Positions 26,501 through 38,506 of a stretch of 64,000 nucleotides of DNA are shown here, piece by piece. The stretch lies in NCBI RefSeq assembly GCF_051106095.1, contig NC_135785.1, positions 103,230,501 to 103,294,500 of the forward strand, written 5' to 3'. The notes beneath the pieces are model-generated. The model searched no databases. It saw only the letters and a program-made list of their open reading frames with translations, and had not been told where the DNA came from. The position numbers and the translations under genes were made by a program. Source of the DNA: Pogona vitticeps. Taxonomy: Eukaryota > Chordata > Lepidosauria > Squamata > Agamidae. How positions within the stretch are numbered: the first letter of the stretch is position 1; the number at the start of each line of letters is the position of its first letter.

Positions 26501-28578
26501 CTGCCAGAAGCTTCTCTGTGTTTATACGGTAATTTTTAGTGTGTGAAAGGGTTTGCTACAGACAGCTTCCCTTCTGAATAACTTTGTGGGAGTGCTATAT
26601 TTAGATGAATAATACAGTGGAGAGAAAAAAGGGCTCTTAACGGGAGATTTTCAGTCCTCTTCTATGATAAGAAACCCATTGGGAAGAAGGAATCAAGATA
26701 CTTCACAAGTCACACTGCTCATGCAAGTCAACAGTGTGCATGAGTGGGCTATCATTACAAACAAGCTCCTCCGAAATGAAATCTTCAGGGACTCTTTTTG
26801 GTCAAATATATCTAGAATCAAAGTGATAATAGCAACCCTATCTGAATGTTTAGAATTCAGAAAGAACACAGACAAGGAGGGCAACTGTACCAGCAAAGCA
26901 GCCACTTTTCTCTCATTCTTCTCACATATATTCTTAAGAAACGACAAAGGTCCCCATGTGATTCAGAACGTTGTTTTGTTTTTGTTTTTTGTTTGTTGGT
27001 TGGTTTTTTTGTTTGTATTCTGGATCACTTGGAAAAAAACCCACTAATAGAAGGGATGTATGATGGAGACTGCTTTCCTATAAAGTCTGGAGTCATAAAG
27101 TCTGCCCTTCATGTGTATAGAAATACATGGCAGGGGGATCAGGCTAGGACAGCAACCTTGATTCTGAGCACTCGAACAGGACTTGTATTTGAGTAAAATC
27201 TCTCTCATCTGTCTTGCCAAGACCACTCTTTCTGAGAAGAATGAGATGCATAAATAATACAGAACTGGGCTTTCATGAAATCATAATAAAATTGCTGCAG
27301 GGAGAAAATATGCTTGGCAGGTTCAGTGTGTGCTATTTTTAACTAGTGTTAATGTTAAAGTGATCTTGTTACTATTGTATTTCACCGGAAACACTGGTGA
27401 CTTTTGCCTTTTTCTTTTTGGAAGTCAAATACTGTACCTGTGAATGACCAAATGATAAAATTTATGTTACATCATTTGAGAAGGTTTCATAATTAGATTG
27501 CTCATGTGTAACTAAACATTAGACCTATTGCTTTCTTTAATGATGAAACCTGAAAATATATAAAACTTTCTGGATGCAATCCATAGCCTACTGATTTCTG
27601 TGGTAGAACTTCCCTTTTATTTTAATAATTCGGGCTGCACCAGCTTTGTCTTTCCTTTTGTTTCAAAGACAATACATTTTGCATAAATCATAGTAATTCT
27701 GAAAAAAAAATTGCTGAATACAATTTTATTATTCCATATAAAAACATGTTTGCAAAACAAATACTATACAGGCAAAGAAAATGGCTTAAGTTTGGTCCTT
27801 CAAAGGTCAGTGACTTGGATGAAACTTTTAATTCAAAGTTCTTGTTTTATTTGACCTTATCTGTGTTACAGCACCAAATAGAAGTTAGCACCATCTACTG
27901 GACCAGTGTTAATTAGGGAAACCTAGTGCTAGCAGTAGATGCGAATGTTTTGCTTAAAAATAATGTTATTAACATTTGAAACGGAGTGATAATGTTCTGT
28001 GCAACAACCACACTAGGCATCTTGCTTTTAAAAATTTATAGAAGTACTGATAAGACAACACAAGTGACCTTACTTTTTCATAGGGTTTGGATTTGATCAT
28101 TTCAGATGCTCAGTGTAATGTGTGGCTTTGTGAGATGTGAGTGAATATACCTGCATGGATTAACTGTGCCAACACAAATAAAATATTACCAAAACAGAAA
28201 ACCTGTGCAAATTCTTTCTGACGTATGTGAGGAATGTAAGCAGACTTCTCAAGTATGCTTTGACAGTTGGATATGTTAATCTCAAACAAGTGCCATCTTC
28301 TATATCTTAACCTCATGAACATGAACTGGTAATTTACTGGCCTGCTGCAAGAACCAGTTTGCAGTCAGGATCTCCACTTCTACTGGAGCCTTGAATCTGG
28401 GCCTCTCCTATGATATGGAACATCCCTGAGTTTAAATTGGAGTGCATGGGTATATATTCATCTTAGGTTCCTATTAGGTTTACTGAATGAGTTCCTTTTC
28501 AAAGTTCTATGCAGAACTGGCAGCTGCCAGTCAACTGAAACATAATGATTTGTAGTACATTTTTTTTCCAAAAACAAG
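23561..28578. other. Stretch without recognisable genes: long 3' UTR or intergenic
   Basis: AT-rich, repeat-poor sequence downstream of LDB3. Apart from the antisense SINE at 25.28-25.45 kb I see no exon, RNA gene or transposon. The low insertion load compared with the rest of the window would fit a long LDB3 3' UTR or constrained regulatory DNA. Confidence 0.5.
25284..25448 (-). mobile_element. Sauria-type SINE, truncated, antisense
   Basis: The minus strand matches the last 165 bp or so of the full-length copies at 15.57 and 45.24 kb, from GGTGGGAAGGTAACGGCG to the BovB-type tail CAAGGGGAACCTTTATC. The tRNA-derived head is absent. Confidence 0.88.
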
Positions 28579-28862
28579 TACCCCCGTTTCCCAAAAAATA
28601 AGATCTAACCTGAAAATAAGCCCTAGGATGATTTTTCAGGATGCTCGTAATATAAGCCCTACCCCCAAAATATGCCCCAGTTAAGTGAAACCCCACCCTT
28701 CACCATTGTGCAGCAACCAGAAGCAGATGACATGACTGTATTTGAATAAATGTAGATTGTTGTACATGAAAGAAATAAAATGTTCCCTGAAAATAACCCC
28801 TAATGCAATTTTGGAGCAAAAATTAATATAAGACCCTGTCTTATTTTCTGGGAAACACAGTA
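28579..28862. mobile_element. MITE with inverted GTTTCCC ends
   Basis: The left end TACCCCCGTTTCCCAAAAAAT and the right end TTATTTTCTGGGAAACACAGTA are inverted, with TA at both borders. Internal blocks such as AAAATAAGCCCTAGG and its approximate complements recur. It is non-coding. It is the family widely seen in reptile genomes whose internal text reads 'AATAAG..' on both arms. Confidence 0.78.
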
Positions 28863-28969
28863 CTACTGTAGTGTGTTCTCAGTAATTATGCATAGGACTG
28901 CAGCTTATGTCTCTATTGCAATGGTAAACAACCCATGAATGTCTCATGTACATGAAAAACACAATTAGA

Positions 28970-29015
28970 TCACCTTAAGTCGCAAACAACTAGATAGCAC
29001 ATAACACAACAAATA
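28970..29015 (+). repeat. Possible BovB/RTE-type 3' tail
   Basis: AAGTCGCAAACAACTAGATAG then CACATAACACAACAAA resembles the end of squamate BovB-like elements (compare GAGGTGACTTGACATACAAC at 45.6 kb). It is very short. Confidence 0.35.
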
Positions 29016-29029
29016 CCTCTGAATGGGAG

Positions 29030-29670
29030 ATGTCTGGAGTAGGTACTAGGAGAGGATTATCACCATCCTGTTTGTGAGCTTCCAAAGTTATCTGCTTGGT
29101 TGTTACTGGGAACATACCATTTTAGACCCCTTAGGTTTGATCCAGCCATTTTCTTATGGGCATTTGTACACAGGAGGCGTATACGTAACAGATTCTGACT
29201 CTTGCTTCCCCTGCATCTTTGGTGCAAATGCACTATCTGCCTGTGCCAGAATGCTCAGTTGCTTCCCATTTCTCTCTGAAAAGAGTAATTTTATTTATTG
29301 AAATGATCAGATGTTAAGACAAGCAGAACAAGAGAAGACTCAAAAGACTACCCAGGAACATATGGAACTGTCTTATAGTGAGTCAGTTTATTGGGTCACC
29401 TAGCCTTGTACAATCAATTCTGACTAACTGCAACTCTCCAGGGTTTCAGGTGGGATTCTTTCTTAGCCTACCTGGTGATTATGGCTACCCCCGTAGCTTC
29501 ATATCCAGAGCTACCTAGTGACTAGCACAAAGAGACCATGCTGTCCTCTAAATTTGAGCTGAGCTCACACACCCCAGCTCAGTCAATTTGCTGACCCTGC
29601 TCTGATTGAAGTAGTAAGTAGGCCTGAACCCCTTCTTAGGTTTTAAAGCCAAATATAAACAGATATACAT
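29030..29670. other. Intergenic stretch, no gene seen
   Basis: No exon or clear element. The piece at about 29.39-29.53 kb has scattered similarity to the body of the tRNA-derived SINE at 7.14 kb but is too diverged to call. Confidence 0.4.
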
Positions 29671-29806
29671 CAGTGGACCCCAACCTTGGTCCTCCAGATG
29701 TTCTTAGACTTCAACACCCAGATATCCTGGCCAGCAGAGGTGGTGGTGAAGGCTTCTGGGAGTTGTAGTCCCAAAACATCTGGAGGCCCAAGGCTGGGGA
29801 CCACTG
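29671..29806. mobile_element. hAT-type MITE
   Basis: CAGTGGACCCCAACCTTGGT at the left pairs with CCAAGGCTGGGGACCACTG at the right, and CTCCAGATGTTCTTAGACTT pairs with CCCAAAACATCTGGAGG, so nearly the whole 136 bp folds back. The flanking octamers ATATACAT and CTTTACGT match at five of eight positions, compatible with an aged 8-bp hAT target duplication. Confidence 0.8.
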
Positions 29807-29990
29807 CTTTACGTGTTACAACTTGCTGTGCCAACACAGGGGCATCTAAAATGGGATGTACTGTGTACAACAACAAAAATACAAACAATTATGTCAATGT
29901 CAGATATTTGGGACTGACATTAAACTGCACTATTTAAACAAAATCTGTCTCTGTTAACTGGTTAAGAATCTAAGAGCTCAGGAATACGCA

Positions 29991-30196
29991 TTGGCCAAAA
30001 TCCTGTTGCTTTGCATAATAAATCACACTAGAGTTGCCCCATTAAGTCAATGGGAATTTGGTGAGTCAATTCCTTAATGAGTTCTATTGATTCAAAAGGG
30101 CCAACTCTTAACTGTAACTTACTATACTAAAGTAAGTCACAGTTAAACTAATGATTCAGTGGGCCAACTCTCGTGTGATTTATTATGCTTTGGCCA
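29991..30196. mobile_element. Palindromic MITE, copy 2
   Basis: TTGGCCAAAATCCTGTTGC at the left, with ATAAATCACACTAGAG, is mirrored on the right by CTCTCGTGTGATTTATTATGC and TTTGGCCA. The centre is a near-perfect hairpin around TAACTTACTATACTAAAGTAAG. Relatives are at 12.35 and 61.77 kb. It is non-coding. Confidence 0.75.
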
Positions 30197-30384
30197 CTCT
30201 CATTGGAGCATATTCCTTCTTTCTGCTTTCAGAATTACATTTGCACCACCAGCCTCGGCTAAATGAACTAGTAACACATTTTTAACCAATACTGGAAACT
30301 GCAAGTTGAAGTGGGCTGCTCTAAACTGCATGCCTCTCTTTCTATGACTGGTACTTGAAACATGCAAAGAGGCAGTCCTGAAAC

Positions 30385-30780
30385 CAGCAAAACCATATAT
30401 GAACCTATATGGAGAAATAGTGCAGGGAAATGGCCCCAGAGGGATACCACAGCTGCAATACAAGGACATCTGCAAGCAGGATCTGAAGGCCTTAGGAATG
30501 GACCTCAACAGATGGGAAACCCTGATATCTGAGCGTTCAAGCCGGAAGCATCATGGCCTCTCCCATTTTGAAGAAACCCTTATCCGGCAGGCAGAGGCAA
30601 AGAGAAAGTCACAAAAGCACCAAAATCAGGGAGCTGGACAGGGGACAAATTGTATTTGTCTTCAATGTGGAAGAGATTGTCACTCTCAAATTTGCCTCCT
30701 CAGTCACACTAGATGCTGTTCCAAGTCCTCTATTCAGAGTACATTACCATAGTCTCTCGAGACTGAAAGATGCCTAATCA
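30385..30780 (+). mobile_element. LINE ORF2 C-terminal fragment with a terminal zinc finger
   Basis: The frame from about 30.39 kb reads NGPRGIPQLQYKDICKQDLK, ALGMDLNRWETL and ERSSRKHHGL, and ends with CLQCGRDCHSQICLLSHTRC. This is the C-terminal region of a non-LTR retrotransposon polyprotein whose last module is a Cys/His finger. About 120 residues remain open, but the rest of the element is missing. The tail carries TAGTCTCTCGAGACTGAAAG, a short palindrome. I cannot assign the clade; an upstream piece of a possibly related LINE is at 63.49 kb. Confidence 0.65.
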
Positions 30781-31049
30781 AATCACTTGAACACAGATAC
30801 ACAAGCACCATAAGCTCTGCACTGTCTATCAATAAACAAACCACTTGCCTTCCCTTTTTCTCTTGCATCTTACTCTCCCTTCCTGGAATCCTTGCAAAAA
30901 ATAAATAATTCAGCATTATTGGGAAGCTTGGATAGCAGCGGCCAAATTGATTACACTTATTAAACATACACAAATTTAATGGAGAGTGAGAGAGAGAGAG
31001 AGAGATCTCCAAATATAGAAGATTACGTTAATTCATACAGAACACTGAA

Positions 31050-31178
31050 GGTTTGTTAGGTTTTAAATATAGGCTAGACGGCCACTTATTGAAAATTCTA
31101 CGGTAGTAGCTTTCTTGCTTAGCAAGCAACTGAGCTAGATAACCTTTACGATCCTTTCCAGCTCAATGATTCCGTAAA
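31050..31178 (+). repeat. CR1-like 3' tail
   Basis: TTTTAAATATAGGCTAGACGG then GAGCTAGATAACCTTTACG and CCAGCTCAATGATTCCGTAA match the ordered blocks of CR1-type 3' ends. It is diverged and truncated. Confidence 0.5.
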
Positions 31179-31179
31179 G

Positions 31180-33400
31180 GTTTACAGATACTGCACAAAA
31201 GCCTGCTTTCATGCCATCTGCACTGAGGATACCAAAATCTGATTACTGTAAAGACCAAAGTTCATGCAAAGCAAAGCAGCTTGGTAGTTGTTGGAGCAGC
31301 TGAAGGTTATCAGAACTCCATATTTATGCTGTTTAGGACAATTCTTGAGAAATGACAAATATGTTCTTAAATAAAAAAAAAATTAACCAGAGCTACATTT
31401 TGTGATCATCATCAAAATGTAAATCAGAATGCAAGTGCACAGTTTTCCTGATAATAGTTGGCCTTCTGTTTCTCTCTCTTTTGTCATCACAGGATCATTT
31501 ATTAAAAATGAATTAATGGTGAAAGGTTCCCTAATAGCTTTTGGCAAGGAAATAGGAGCAGTGTATGAGGATATCCTTTTTCCGCACCAGAGTACCCAAT
31601 ACTTTCAATTTTATACACAGCGGAAGCAATTAATTGTAAGAGAAGCACAGCTGAGTTTCCTGTGGCTGCACATGCAACAGGAACTATTGTTTAAGCCTTT
31701 GAATAGTGTGTTAAGCCTCATCAGGTTTTTTTGCTGTGATTTTCAATGCTAAACATTTAATTTGCAATACTCTTCTAGCATGATGTCCAGGTGTGGGGAG
31801 AGGGAGAGGGAGAGAGAAAGAGAAAGTTTCTGCATTGGGGTGGGGTGGAGCTGTATATATGGCAGAAACTACTGTAGTATATCACTGCATTCTTCTAACA
31901 TAAAAACTGGAATATAAAAACTGAACTCTGATTTTTGTTCATATTGAATATAATCAATTACAATATTTGTCCCAGGTCATTTATAAGCCATCAAACATAC
32001 ATCTTGTACCTTTGATGACTCACTGAGACTTTTCTCTGCTTAACTTTAATATGCGTTTACCAACTTATTACAACAAATATGAAAATGACTCTTTTGAACA
32101 ACCTGTTCCCGATAAGATCCAAGAACCTTTTGAAGCAGCTCCATCATATATTGTGAAATACCTGGAAAATAGCTTTGGAAGTACCTCAGATAAGAGAGAT
32201 TCCTTGAGCTCATGATCCTGATTGTTCCAAGAATACTAGATCAAACACAGGTCATCCTGGAGACAGCGATGACTTGACTTATCATCAAAATATTTTCGGC
32301 ATGCTTACCATTATCACCTATTAACCACCGACTTGATTGTTCAGGGTTTAGAAATAAAAGAGATTTTAAAAAGAGACTTGCCTTACATAAAATACTCCTG
32401 TATCCCCAATAAAACTTAAAAAGTTTCAAAGGAAAGCTATAAAATTTGTTAATCTTTAAAGTGCTATAGGACTGCTTGCTGTTTTTGCTGCAAGAGACTT
32501 ATAAAGCTATGTCTTTGAAAACTGAATTAATCCTGTATCCTAATTGTTAAAACTGCCTTAAAACTGTTGCCACAATGGCAACAGTCAGGCACCAGAGAGG
32601 AAGTATCAGCAAATCCAGATCCCTAAAAATTTTGGAAAAAGCAGCCCTAAAAGGGAAGGGGAACATATTCCAAAACAGCTCAGTCAACAGTAATCATTGG
32701 CTACGGAACACTGACTGAGGGGTGGGGTAGGGTAATAATTGTGATGGAATGGAGAGGCTGGAAAAGGAAAGTGGAGGAACATACCTGTAAAGGCCTGTGC
32801 ACCACTTTCCCCCACTTGCCAGCCACTGCTCACATATATCCTCACCTGCTGGTATTTGCCCATTCATTCACCGTGGGAAGCTTCCTGACTGAAAAGGAAG
32901 ATTTGAAGATCCCTTCCCAGTCTTTGCTCCCACATGTTGTTATGACTGTCTCCCTTCCCCTGTTTCCACCACATTCAGCAATCTGAGCTCTCCAAATACT
33001 GGTTCTTAATGTAGCCAAAATGGTATCATCTACACACAAGAAGGAACAATCGTGAAGTCTGCAAAGAGCAGAGGGGACTTGGCAAGCCAAGCAGAACTAC
33101 AACTGAAAAACTAGTCTGCCTGACAGGAATAGAATGGTTTATGATGAGGACGATGGTGCTTCCTGGAAATATTATATATTCAGGGCAAGCATGAAAATGC
33201 CTTGTGTATATACACATAATCACTCATTTGTCTTTAAACAGGGATTTGGAATTTTAGGGGGGATGGCAGTAGCTTTTCCAGACATGTCAGGATTTTCCCC
33301 CCCTGTAACAGCTTGACAGAAAGTGGGGTGGGGGGAGAGACAGGGAGAAGAAGTTGTGTCCATGGGTGTGAAAAGCTTTTCTAAGTTGAGTAGAATAAAA
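31180..33400. other. Intergenic stretch, no gene seen
   Basis: AT-rich sequence. Open frames here are short and resemble nothing known. A tail-only trace of the short dispersed repeat (TTTGTTAATCTTTAAAGTGC at about 32.45-32.49 kb) is the only repeat I recognise. Confidence 0.5.
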
Positions 33401-33402
33401 CA

Positions 33403-34040
33403 TACAGTCAAACCTCAACTTACAAATGTCCCTACTTGCGAACGTTTCAACTTACGAACCGCTCTGACAGAAAAATATTGCTTCGACTTTTGCACGCAGC
33501 TTCGACATAAGAACAGAAACAGGCAGGGAAAAAAGGCGGGCGATTCAACTTTCTAACTATAGGTGGCCTCGAGGCTGTTTCTTTGTGCTGTAGGTTTCTC
33601 AGTCATTATAGGGTGTGTTGCAGTTGAGAGAGCTCCTGCTTTCCGAGTGAGCCTGTGTGTGTGAGTCTGCAGGGAGGTAAGCTGCTGTTTTCTCCTTTTA
33701 AAAAAACTTCTGGGTGGGTTTTGGCTGGGGCGGATATGTTTCTGTGCTGCTTTGTTGGTGGCTTTTTTCCCTTAATGCCTCAGCAAGGGAGCTGAGTTTA
33801 CTGTTTGTTGTTGGATGTTTTCCCCCTTCTTAAAGCCGCAACAAGGGAGGTCATTTTACTGTTTGTTGTTGGAGGTTTCCCCCCTTCTTAAAGCCTCGGT
33901 GCCTTCCGCTTCATTGGCGGGAACAAATTAATTGGTTTTCAGTGAATTCCTATGGGAAATGGTGCTTCGACCTACAAACGTTTCAACCTACAAACGCCTT
34001 CCGGAACGGATTAAGTTCATAGGTCGAGAAGGTTGCTGTA
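33403..34040. mobile_element. Mariner-type MITE (TACAGT family), copy c
   Basis: It starts TACAGTCAAACCTCAACTTA, followed by AATGTCCCTACTTGCGAACG, and ends TAGGTCGAGAAGGTTGCTGTA, with complementary CAACCTACAAACG and CGGAACGGATTAAG blocks near the right end. At 638 bp it is longer than most copies. The interior contains a tandem pair of about 70 bp (TACTGTTTGTTGTTGGA... at 33.79 and 33.86 kb). It has no transposase. Confidence 0.8.
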
Positions 34041-34103
34041 CATGTAACAAATCAAGGAGAAGAGAACACTTGCATATTCCCCTGTTATTTCCTTTAAATT
34101 ACT

Positions 34104-34216
<113 letters not shown>

Positions 34217-34219
34217 AAT

Positions 34220-36720
34220 GTAAAACAAAGATGTTATGCAATGGGGATCAAAGAGAAAAGGCAAGAGGTGCCTTTTGGGGGATGTTTTCTGAGTGGATCC
34301 ACTAAATGTATCACTGTCAACATTACTCAGAACATACCCGCCACAACCCATTTGGACTGACATAGGTGACTACACATACCAAAAAACTAAAACAAAGCCA
34401 TGTGAGTGGGAATCACTACAAAAAAACAAAAAACAAAAAAAACACTAGTTCCTACCAGCCTACCTAAAAGCAATGGATGTCCACGCAAAAGGAGTTGAAA
34501 TACTCGCAGTAAGTTGTATGTCAGATACTCAATGAAAAATAACTTGAAATTGACCTTGATAATTGCATCTGAAACAGCAGGATAAATTGTGGTGTAGCTG
34601 AGCCCTTGATCATTTGCTTTAAGAACCCTTAATGTTAAGTTAGTAATGAAATATTCTGCCTTATTCAGTAGTGCTAGACTGTGTGATAGGAAGAGAAATG
34701 TATAGAATCCATACATAAAAATAACACAGAAATAAGCGTGAAGTGAGGCAAGAAGATTTGATTCCAAATCTCCCTTCCATGATGAACTCACAGCACCCAC
34801 CTACAACAATGTGCACTACAAAGTCAAATGAATTTAATTACAGTATTTATTTACAAATATTTATATACACTCTATCCATCTTTTAACGTTGGTCAACTTA
34901 TATTATTTCGGCAAACAACGCACAAAATAATGCTACAGTAAGAGCAAATAAAATAAAATTTAGGGAAATTTAAGATTTTTGAAGATAACGTGCAGGAAGC
35001 AGTTTGAAAACTAGATAGCCATACTGATGTCAAAGCCTCAATTATCCTCTTCTATTCTAAAAGAGGCAGTTCTTCTTTCTAATGCAAGCCTACAATATTT
35101 GAACTGGATTGTGGCAGACTAGAACACTAACAATACACACCAGTGTTTCACACAAGAGTCTGCACAGGCCAGCTGCCAATTTTAAGTGTCTTCAATGGTA
35201 TTCCCAGTCAGTTGCTCTTCATAAACTGCTTGACTAAGAGGGAACTCTGCCATGAGAAACTGCTACCATAGCCCAAACAACATTTTTGTCAGTAGGAAGA
35301 AGAGAAAGCACCTTTGTACAATATAATCATCCCTTTGCAGTAGATTTCACATTGCGTAAAACTTCTTTTGTGAATTTTGTAGCAAAACTTCTTTTTCATT
35401 TTGCTAGTATTTACTACTGTACATGCAAAATTTAAAAACACATGGGGGGAGGCAATGTAGAACTGCAGTATTTCACAGGCTTTTTGGAGTCGATTAAGCT
35501 GTGAAATCTTTAAAAAACAAAAAAAATTATATACTTTATTGAACTGTCATGTCAATAAGTATAAAGTGGGCTGCAGTCCACGAAAGCCTATGCTAAATAA
35601 AACTTGTTAGTCTGACAGCTGCCACTGTTATTTATAAAATAAGTAATTCTTAACTACAAATGTCAGTGGGGTGCACATATTTAATCTCTTCCACAGTATC
35701 TCGACTAAAAAACAGAAAATAAGACCCCAACCCATTCAGACTGTCAAGAATTACTTTTGTTAACTCATTTATCTGCTACTTTATCCCAACACTTCTCAGA
35801 TTTCCTGTGCCCAATTTCCTCTGAAGATAGAGAAAATGCAGTCAGTTCAAATCTCTACTTAGATAACAATTCGCCTTTTTCTATTCCCACCTAAACCTAA
35901 CAGTTACTTAGCTGCCCCCCCAACCAGGAATAATGTAGAAACCTAAAATGCTACACTGTTTAAAACACAGCCTGAAATCCAATTTGTTTGAGCCAAAAAA
36001 CATTCCATGAGAAGGCTCAAACTGAAATAAGTAAAAATGGCAACATTAATAAGTAAAGTTGCATAGAACTGAAATACAGATTTGCCCACAAAGGAGGGTA
36101 AAAATCTGCATTTGTGGTCTAAAATAGCAGCATTTATAGTAGAGAAGCCTAATTCTTTTCTCTTGGTGCAGCAAACATACAGTTGGGAATATCAAAAGAG
36201 CATGGCTAACATTGGGAAGGGGGCTGTCTGGAGAAAAGCAATAGGAAAGGAAGGATCAGGCACACAAAGAGACAGGTGCAGGCCTGAGGTGGTTTATGGA
36301 AAGTGCCTTGTAACAGTACCATGGTTTGCCATGGTAGGCTCACCTTCCTTCCCGGAGAGGCAGCAAAACTGCAAACAGTGATAAGTGAATGAGGCAATCA
36401 TTTTTATTCTCCACAGTCCTTCAAAATGATGTCCTTTAGGCAGCTAGACACAAATCATTGAGGATATTTATAAAGACAGCATCACAGCTGGTACTGCCAA
36501 ATGATTGGAGCACCAGCAGCTGCCCAAGAGTGTCAAGTATTAACACGAGTTCCGCACGCGCATGCACACGTGTGCACTTTTACCCTGCACATTCCAGTTT
36601 ATTTCCTATTCTTTTCCACTACCTGTATTACATGTCAGCAACAAGATCTAATGACAGGGAGAAATTCAAAAGGAGAAAGAAAAGCATATGAACTATAGAA
36701 AAGAAATGAAAGTGGGTCCC
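34220..36720. other. Intergenic stretch, no gene seen
   Basis: AT-rich, no exon recognised on either strand. One copy of the short dispersed repeat (35.57 kb) lies within it. Confidence 0.5.
35560..35635 (+). repeat. Short dispersed repeat with hammerhead-like core, copy 3 (best stem)
   Basis: The order is AGTATAAA, then a six-pair stem GTGGGC-tgca-GTCCAC with one G-T pair, then GAAAGCCTATGCTAAATAAA and the tail CTTGTTAGTCTGACAGCTGCC. It has the best helix and an intact GAAA box but has lost the CTGANGA box. Confidence 0.6.
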
Positions 36721-36724
36721 ATGT

Positions 36725-37320
36725 TTTAAACTAATTAATGAAATAGTTGCTACCATACTCCCACAACGGGGACCCCAGGTGGCTTAAAACATAATTTAAA
36801 AAACAACAACGTTACAAATATGTAAACAGAATTAAACTCATTATCTTAAAATACAAATAAAATGAAAACACTGTAAAAGCCCTTAGTTAAAATGCTAATA
36901 CTACTTTACTTTTTTAAAGAAGGAAAGAAATCCAGTACATCAGCTGAAAACTGTGGGTTGAAGCTATTAATTGCTGACGGGCTGATTAAGCATAAAGGTT
37001 TTTGCCTGTTGGCAGAAACAGAGCTGGGAGGGAGCAAACCTAGCTTCTCTCAACAAAGAGTTCCAGAGCCTGAGAGAAGACATAGAGAAAGCCCTCTCTC
37101 GAGTCTCCGCCAAAGAAGCCTCTGAAGATACGGGATCCCGGGAAGAGTTTATCCTTCATATATTAACGTCTGAGTGTGCTTGTAATGGACAATGCAATGG
37201 TTCAGACAATCTGGACCCAAGCCGCATATGGCTTTAAAAGTAAATAGCCAGTGCTTTGAATTGTGCTGGGAACAAAACCAACTTGACACATTGGAGCTTG
37301 GGAAGGAAGGCAGTCCTGTC
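36725..37320 (-). mobile_element. L2-like LINE remnant, antisense
   Basis: The order of blocks is that of an antisense L2-type 3' half: CCCCAGGTGGCTTAAAAC (3' region), GCCCTTAGTTAAAA, GAGTTCCAGAGCCTGAGAG, AGAAAGCCCTCTCTCGAG, then AATCTGGACCCAAGCCGC and TGCTTTGAATTGTGCTGGGA. There is no long open frame; it is heavily decayed. Confidence 0.55.
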
Positions 37321-37329
37321 AACTGAAAA

Positions 37330-38390
37330 TGTTAATAAATGTGGCTATTGCTCAGTTAATGGGGGGCATATATTTACTGAGGGTGGTCCAATAAGCTAGG
37401 AATACTCATTGCAATTAAACCCTCTAAACAAGTGTGTTATAGGAATTTTCCTATGGAGAAGAGAAGTTGTGTAGTGACATGTTGCTATAATTTGGGCACA
37501 CTGGGCATGTCACCACAACAGAATGCATCTACATATATTAAAAGAAATAAATATAGCAACCCTTGTCCTCCCTGCAGACAATTATGTCCCCCTAAACAGG
37601 ATTCACAATGTCTGAACCTCCATTAGTAGAACCCAGGGAAAGAGAGGATAAGAATTATTTCATTCACATCTCTTAGGATCTCCTGACCAGGAGCCAACTG
37701 CATATTTTCAAGCAGCGAACAATTTCACCTCTAAGAACAATTCAACAAATATTAGTTTTTGACCCTTAATAACTCTTAATAACACCAATCTCAAACAGAG
37801 TAGCCCCTTGACTGTTACGAACAATTTCTATTTCTGTAATCCCATTCCAACAGCAAAGTTTCGACTGTCACCTGTGTGTAGAGAAGAATTTGCTGGGAAG
37901 GCAACTGTGCTAGTTATGTACTTCTTATTTTTAAGTCACCCCTCAGAATTGGAACTTATCATCTTTCCAAGGGGCTGTAAAGCATCAACTCTTTGTCATG
38001 GCATTCAACAGAAACATTATTGCTTATTTTGTCATCACGTGGGCTTTGTTTTTCAACTCTTGCTCCCCACCCACGATTCTTGGGGCACTTCCAAAGAGAA
38101 GGCTTTTATTGTGCAATTGCACTGCCTCATGTACAGAATTTAACAGAAGGAATCCAGACAGTGTCATCTTCCATGTTTTTCCATTCTTTCATAGATCTTT
38201 TTTCTTACCACAGAAAAAGAAGTGAGGCGAAAAAACAAAATAGCTGCACAATGTTTTTTTAATTGGTTTCAAGTCTCCCTTGGAGGGAGGAGGAGGGCTA
38301 TCCATCAAACATCTACAGAGATTTTATGAAAATACAGTAATGCTATTTCTGCTAGCTTGCACTGATATATCCCACTATGCACAGGTATCA
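37330..38390. other. Intergenic stretch, no gene seen
   Basis: Nothing coding or repetitive that I can name. Overlapping short open frames at 37.8-38.3 kb have no recognisable motif. Confidence 0.45.
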
Positions 38391-38506
38391 ACGTTTATTT
38401 ATGATTTATTTAAAATATTTTTTTACTCCACCTTTCCCCTTGAAAAGGACCCAAGATGGCTTACAACAATGAAATACAATATTTAAAGTTGAAAACAGTG
38501 AGTATA

